Part shown: positions 6,900 to 9,241 of the stretch, one piece after another
Numbering within the stretch: position 1 is the first letter of the stretch
Layout of the letters: the number at the start of each line of letters is the position of its first letter
Assembly (NCBI GenBank): GCA_003556955.1
Contig: PWQB01000598.1
Coordinates: 1-9,241, forward strand
From: Nostocaceae cyanobacterium CSSed10_463m
GTDB lineage: Bacteria; Cyanobacteriota; Cyanobacteriia; Cyanobacteriales; Nostocaceae
Reading direction: 5' to 3'
Length of the DNA stretch: 9,241 bases
Position numbers and translations under genes: made by a program
Notes under the pieces: model-generated
Database searches by the model: none
Told to the model about the DNA's origin: nothing
Seen by the model: only the letters and a program-made list of their open reading frames with translations

Positions 6900-6934
6900 G
6901 AATTTAAAAGACCCTAATTGTTAATACTTCTATT

Positions 6935-6974
6935 ATTGATTAAATTTATGGAATGATTGATTAAAGTCATGGAA
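6935..6974. repeat. Two 19-base direct repeats, 21-base period, in divergent promoter region
   Basis: ATTGATTAAATTTATGGAA (6935-6953) and ATTGATTAAAGTCATGGAA (6956-6974) agree at 17 of 19 positions. The 21-base offset is two helical turns, so a dimer or two adjacent protein molecules could bind the same DNA face. They lie between the DUF1997 start (6899) and the pheA start (7086). No known cyanobacterial operator was recognised in them. They may alternatively be a simple local duplication. Confidence 0.65.
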
Positions 6975-7005
6975 AGAGGTATTTTCGGTCTGGTTACGGG
7001 GTATT

Positions 7006-7016
7006 GGGAATTTCCC
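7006..7016. promoter_or_regulatory. Perfect palindrome GGGAATTTCCC upstream of pheA
   Basis: An 11-base palindrome centred about 75 bases before the pheA start, in the divergent intergenic region. It could be an operator half of a small regulator. No family is assigned and chance is possible. Confidence 0.25.
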
Positions 7017-7071
7017 TAGTCTCTGTTTTCTAGTCTGTTAATTCACTCTATTCTCAACTAAACAAATAATT

Positions 7072-7076
7072 AAGGA
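7072..7076 (+). promoter_or_regulatory. pheA ribosome binding site supporting a GTG start
   Basis: AAGGA ends 9 bases before the GTG at 7086. No in-frame ATG is better placed, and the conserved IAHLGPPGTY begins within a few residues, so GTG is the likely start. Confidence 0.7.
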
Positions 7077-7085
7077 CTAAACGCT

Positions 7086-7976
7086 GTGACGATATCCATT
7101 GCTCATTTAGGGCCTCCTGGTACTTACGCAGAACAAGCAACTGTGTTTTACGCCAACTGGTTAGCTGAAAAAACAGATAATCAAGCTGTGTTATGCCCCT
7201 ATTCCAGCATTGCTCAATCACTCCAAGCCGTTGCTAGTGGACAAACCCAGTTAGCTGTTGTACCAGTAGAAAATTCTATTGAGGGGAGTGTAACTATGAC
7301 GATGGACACAATGTGGCAATTGGATAGTCTGCGGATTCAGTTAGCTTTGGTTATGCCCATTGCTCATGCTTTTATTTCCTGTGCCACAAGTTTAGATAGT
7401 ATTCAAACTGTTTATTCTCACCCACAGGCTTTGGCACAATGTCAAGGATGGTTGGGGAAATTTCTCCCCAGGGTGCAGCTAATACCCAGTAATTCTACAA
7501 CTGAAGCTCTACAAAGACTAGATCAGGATTTAACAGCAGGGGCGATCGCATCCACTAGAGCGGCTCAAATTTATAACTTACCTATATTAAGAAGTAACAT
7601 TAACGACTATCCAGAAAACTGCACTCGTTTTTGGGTGGTCAGTCAAAGTCAAGACGATCTCATCCATAGTTCAACTATTGGAGACATTGCTGGCAACGTC
7701 TCCACTCATACTTCCCTGGCTTTCAGTGTCCCCGCAAATGTACCTGGGGCGCTAGTCAAACCGCTACAAGTATTTGCTCAACTAGGAATTAACCTGAGCC
7801 GAATTGAATCTCGACCAACAAAGCGATCACTAGGGGAATACTTGTTTTTTCTTGACTTAGAAGCAGATGTTGAACAAGCACAAACACAATCTGCTCTATT
7901 GCAATTAAAACAGCATATCGAAGAATATCAGTTTTTTGGTAGCTATCATGTTCTACCCATCAGCATCGAAGCTTAA
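7086..7976 (+). CDS. pheA: Prephenate dehydratase with ACT regulatory domain
   Basis: This 296-residue enzyme decarboxylates and dehydrates prephenate to phenylpyruvate in phenylalanine synthesis. In cyanobacteria it may also or instead use arogenate, which the sequence alone does not settle. The catalytic domain runs from HLGPPGTYAEQA (7-18) through VVPVENSIEGS (58-68) to NCTRFWVVS, whose T180-R181-F182 is the family's catalytic TRF motif. The C-terminal ACT domain (about 208-290) carries GALV (221-224) and ESRP (241-244), the motifs that bind phenylalanine, so feedback inhibition is expected. There is no chorismate mutase domain, unlike the E. coli bifunctional PheA. Translation starts at GTG. 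It is transcribed divergently from the DUF1997 gene and its stop is 7 bases from the stop of the opposing LON-domain gene. Very sure. Confidence 0.96.
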   Translation: MTISIAHLGPPGTYAEQATVFYANWLAEKTDNQAVLCPYSSIAQSLQAVASGQTQLAVVPVENSIEGSVTMTMDTMWQLDSLRIQLALVMPIAHAFISCATSLDSIQTVYSHPQALAQCQGWLGKFLPRVQLIPSNSTTEALQRLDQDLTAGAIASTRAAQIYNLPILRSNINDYPENCTRFWVVSQSQDDLIHSSTIGDIAGNVSTHTSLAFSVPANVPGALVKPLQVFAQLGINLSRIESRPTKRSLGEYLFFLDLEADVEQAQTQSALLQLKQHIEEYQFFGSYHVLPISIEA

Positions 7977-7983
7977 CCCGTAA

Positions 7984-7995
7984 TTACGAATTATT
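7984..7995. repeat. TTACGAATTATT repeat at LON-domain gene stop codon
   Basis: Identical to 6303-6314 and in the same frame relative to its gene, it again gives Asn-Asn-Ser-stop. It partly overlaps the perfect palindrome CGTAATTACG (7979-7988), which sits in the 7-base gap after pheA. Confidence 0.7.
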
Positions 7996-8631
7996 AAAAG
8001 TATCTTTGAGAACAGCACGGGCTGCTAGATGATTGCGAGTAGAAGTCAAAATTTCCGCTTCTCTTTCCAGGCGCAGCACAGTATCTTGTGTTTCTAGTAA
8101 TGCCTGTTGCTCTGAGGCTACACCATAGAGGTTACTAGCCACCCAATAAGAAAGTTCTGTGGGCAAGTCTGGTAATTCTTCTGGTAATTCCATATTTTGG
8201 TCAGTTAACTTGGCTGACAGACGGACTACATCACGCAGTAGCTGTTCCACCTCAGTAGCCAAAGGACGTAAATCTTTGCTTGGTGGTTGGTCTTCTAACC
8301 ACTGCACTAAGCCTACACGGTAAGGTTTTTCACGCACATACTCTAAGACGCGAAATCTTTGCTGTCCCAAGGTTAACATTTTCATGCGATCATCAGGCAG
8401 CCGTTGGTAATGAATAATTTCGGCACAGCAACCAACATTGGCAATTTTACCGTCTACTGGATCGACCATTAATACACCGAACCTGCGATCGCTCTCCAAT
8501 ATCGTGTTCATCATGATACGGTAGCGAAACTCAAAGACGTGTAGGGGCAACGGTCTAGTAGGAAATAGAACTACTTCAGGTAACGGGAACAGAGGTAGTT
8601 CACGAACTGCAATTATATTCGAGGATGTCAT
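7984..8631 (-). CDS. LON peptidase N-terminal (substrate-binding) domain protein
   Basis: This 215-residue protein consists of a stand-alone LON substrate-binding domain. The N-terminal signature ELPLFPLPEVVLFPTRPLPL (11-30), then HVFEFRYR, is characteristic. GVLMVD, VGCCAEI and LGQQRFRVL follow as the domain's later strands. The C-terminal part (about 140-215) is mostly helical and charged, including a stretch rich in Leu/Glu/Arg near the end. There is no ATPase module and no Ser-Lys protease domain, so it cannot be the Lon protease itself. Such proteins are widespread and their cellular role is unresolved; helping recognise substrates is only a guess from the domain name. The ATG at 8631 fits the domain start, with only a weak upstream AAGA. 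It lies downstream of rpsJ on the same strand but a terminator and a promoter candidate separate them. Family is sure. Confidence 0.92.
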   Translation of the reverse strand: MTSSNIIAVRELPLFPLPEVVLFPTRPLPLHVFEFRYRIMMNTILESDRRFGVLMVDPVDGKIANVGCCAEIIHYQRLPDDRMKMLTLGQQRFRVLEYVREKPYRVGLVQWLEDQPPSKDLRPLATEVEQLLRDVVRLSAKLTDQNMELPEELPDLPTELSYWVASNLYGVASEQQALLETQDTVLRLEREAEILTSTRNHLAARAVLKDTFNNS

Positions 8632-8691
8632 TGTTATCTTGCTATAAATTTAATTTTAAAAGTTATTATTTTCTGCTTTTCCCGTACTTTG

Positions 8692-8721
8692 TTTATATTC
8701 TATCATTTGTTTCCTAAGCAA
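8692..8721 (-). promoter_or_regulatory. Candidate promoter for LON-domain gene
   Basis: Read on the minus strand, TTGCTT (8716-8721) and TATAAA (8692-8697) are 18 bases apart. Initiation near 8685 would give a leader of about 54 bases. It begins right where the upstream terminator's T-tract ends, a sensible unit boundary. The -35 match is weak. Confidence 0.35.
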
Positions 8722-8754
8722 TAAAAAGCCCTGAAGAAATTTATCTCAGGGCTA
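8721..8754 (-). terminator. Rho-independent terminator downstream of rpsJ
   Basis: On the minus strand a perfect 8-bp stem, AGCCCTGA pairing with TCAGGGCT (8746-8753 with 8727-8734), closes an 11-base loop and is followed by a run of five T residues (TTTTTAT, down to 8721). GC-rich stem plus T-tract is the classic form. It would end the rpsJ transcript, probably the whole str operon, about 175-200 bases past the stop codon. Confidence 0.85.
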
Positions 8755-8893
8755 GGCAAATTTTCATAGCAATGAATTTAAAGCATCCTCTGGACATGAA
8801 AACATAAATTTTCTGCTTTTCACCAAAAGAGGACTGAAGGAGGGAGCCATCACTAGAGAAGCGATGAATCGGATCTCTAAAATAGTCTTAATG

Positions 8894-8926
8894 ACCAAGG
8901 ACTAATGACTCATAACCAAGGACTAA
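8894..8926. repeat. Short tandem repeat abutting the rpsJ stop
   Basis: ACCAAGGACTAA occurs at 8894-8905 and 8915-8926, a 21-base period with about 1.6 units, with ACTAATGACT between. Strings of GACTAATGAC type are, from memory, common short repeats at gene ends in Nostoc-like genomes. Confidence 0.6.
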
Positions 8927-8927
8927 A

Positions 8928-9241
8928 TTATAGTTTTACTTCAATGTCCACACCAGAAGGCAAATCTAGTTTCATCAGGGCATCAATAGTTTTAGACGAA
9001 GGCTGATAAATGTCAATAATCCGGCGATGGGTACGGGTTTCAAAGTGTTCCCGTGCGTCTTTATCTACGTGAGGCGATCGCAGCACACAGTAGATTTTAC
9101 GTTTTGTTGGTAAGGGAATTGGGCCTATGGCTGTAGCGTTAGTCCTGTTTGCCGTATCTACAATCTTCTCGCAAGATGTGTCTAATAAACGACGGTCAAA
9201 AGCCTGTAAACGAATTCTAATTTTCTGCTGCTGTAGAGTTG
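8928..9241 (-). CDS. rpsJ: 30S ribosomal protein S10, 5'-truncated by window edge
   Basis: Translating the minus strand from 9239 down gives [20 protein letters not shown] and onward to [16 protein letters not shown], 103 visible residues covering practically the whole protein. Two further bases (CA) fit the end of an alanine codon, so I infer a 105-residue protein starting at about 9245, just outside the window. S10 sits in the head of the small subunit and, as NusE, also takes part in transcription antitermination. Conserved segments include [19 protein letters not shown] and [14 protein letters not shown]. In cyanobacteria rpsJ follows tuf at the end of the str operon (rpsL-rpsG-fus-tuf-rpsJ), so those genes are expected to the right. 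The terminator at 8721-8754 supports its being the last gene. Very sure. Confidence 0.97.
   Translation of the reverse strand, partial: TLQQQKIRIRLQAFDRRLLDTSCEKIVDTANRTNATAIGPIPLPTKRKIYCVLRSPHVDKDAREHFETRTHRRIIDIYQPSSKTIDALMKLDLPSGVDIEVKL

Larger units (their letters stand above)
8632..8927 (-). other. Spacer between rpsJ and LON-domain gene
   Basis: The 296 bases hold no supportable gene. On the minus strand, in transcription order, they contain a short tandem repeat at the rpsJ end, about 140 bases of 3'-untranslated sequence, a terminator hairpin and then a promoter candidate for the LON-domain gene. The 14-mer ATTTTCTGCTTTTC occurs exactly at 8668-8681 and 8808-8821, flanking the terminator at an offset of 140 bases. 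Confidence 0.6.
41..9081. repeat. HIP1 octamer set (GCGATCGC), ten copies
   Basis: Perfect HIP1 octamers start at 41, 123, 1328, 1885, 3903, 5882, 6647, 7542, 8485 and 9074. All ten are inside coding sequence and none is in the gaps. Random expectation is about one per 65 kb, so the density is far above chance and is a hallmark of many cyanobacterial genomes. Near matches such as GCGATCAC also occur (about 7823). Confidence 0.95.

Noticed and set aside
8764..8850. 28-codon minus-strand small frame between rpsJ and the LON-domain gene (MAPSFSPLL...)
   Set aside because: No Shine-Dalgarno, no known small protein, and it lies in the rpsJ 3'-untranslated region before the terminator; too weak to list as a gene.
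1..9241. CRISPR array, prophage, toxin-antitoxin or defence island
   Set aside because: No regularly spaced repeats and no integrase, phage or nuclease-defence gene; all large frames are conserved housekeeping-type genes.

Overview
The window looks like an ordinary chromosomal segment of a filamentous, Nostoc/Anabaena-type cyanobacterium. Three things point there. The HIP1 octamer GCGATCGC occurs ten times in 9.2 kb. The RNase E ends in the cyanobacterial Arg-rich tail RRRRRRSSA. The gene order (radical SAM protein, rne, rnhB, DUF1997 gene, pheA, LON-domain gene, rpsJ) matches what I recall of the Nostocales chromosome. That last point is from memory and was not searched.

Layout: positions 1-2445 (+) hold the 3' part of a large radical SAM/DUF2344 fusion protein cut by the window edge. 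Positions 2446-3145 are a 700-base gap with decayed palindromic repeats, a strong hairpin, a candidate promoter and a possible Shine-Dalgarno-masking leader. RNase E (3146-5383) and RNase HII (5391-6095) follow as a tight two-gene RNA-metabolism operon. A DUF1997 gene (6303-6899) runs on the minus strand, converging on rnhB and diverging from pheA (7086-7976, +), the phenylalanine branch enzyme. A LON-substrate-binding-domain gene (7984-8631, -) ends 7 bases from the end of pheA. After a 296-base spacer with a clear minus-strand terminator comes the 3' part of rpsJ (8928 to the window edge, -). It is probably the last gene of the str operon, whose tuf and fus genes would lie to the right.

How it fits together: the left half is about RNA and ribosome function (a radical SAM protein known to neighbour rne in many phyla, plus RNase E and RNase HII). 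The right edge is translation (S10), and pheA and the two small genes are separate units. I see no defence system, prophage, CRISPR array, tRNA or intact insertion sequence. The most notable signals are small. The 3' end of rnhB is duplicated 202 bases downstream. Two neighbouring genes share an identical 12-mer supplying their stop codons. A two-turn direct repeat lies in the DUF1997/pheA divergent promoter region. The rne leader has possible alternative pairings over its Shine-Dalgarno. I did not find a convincing new biological system.
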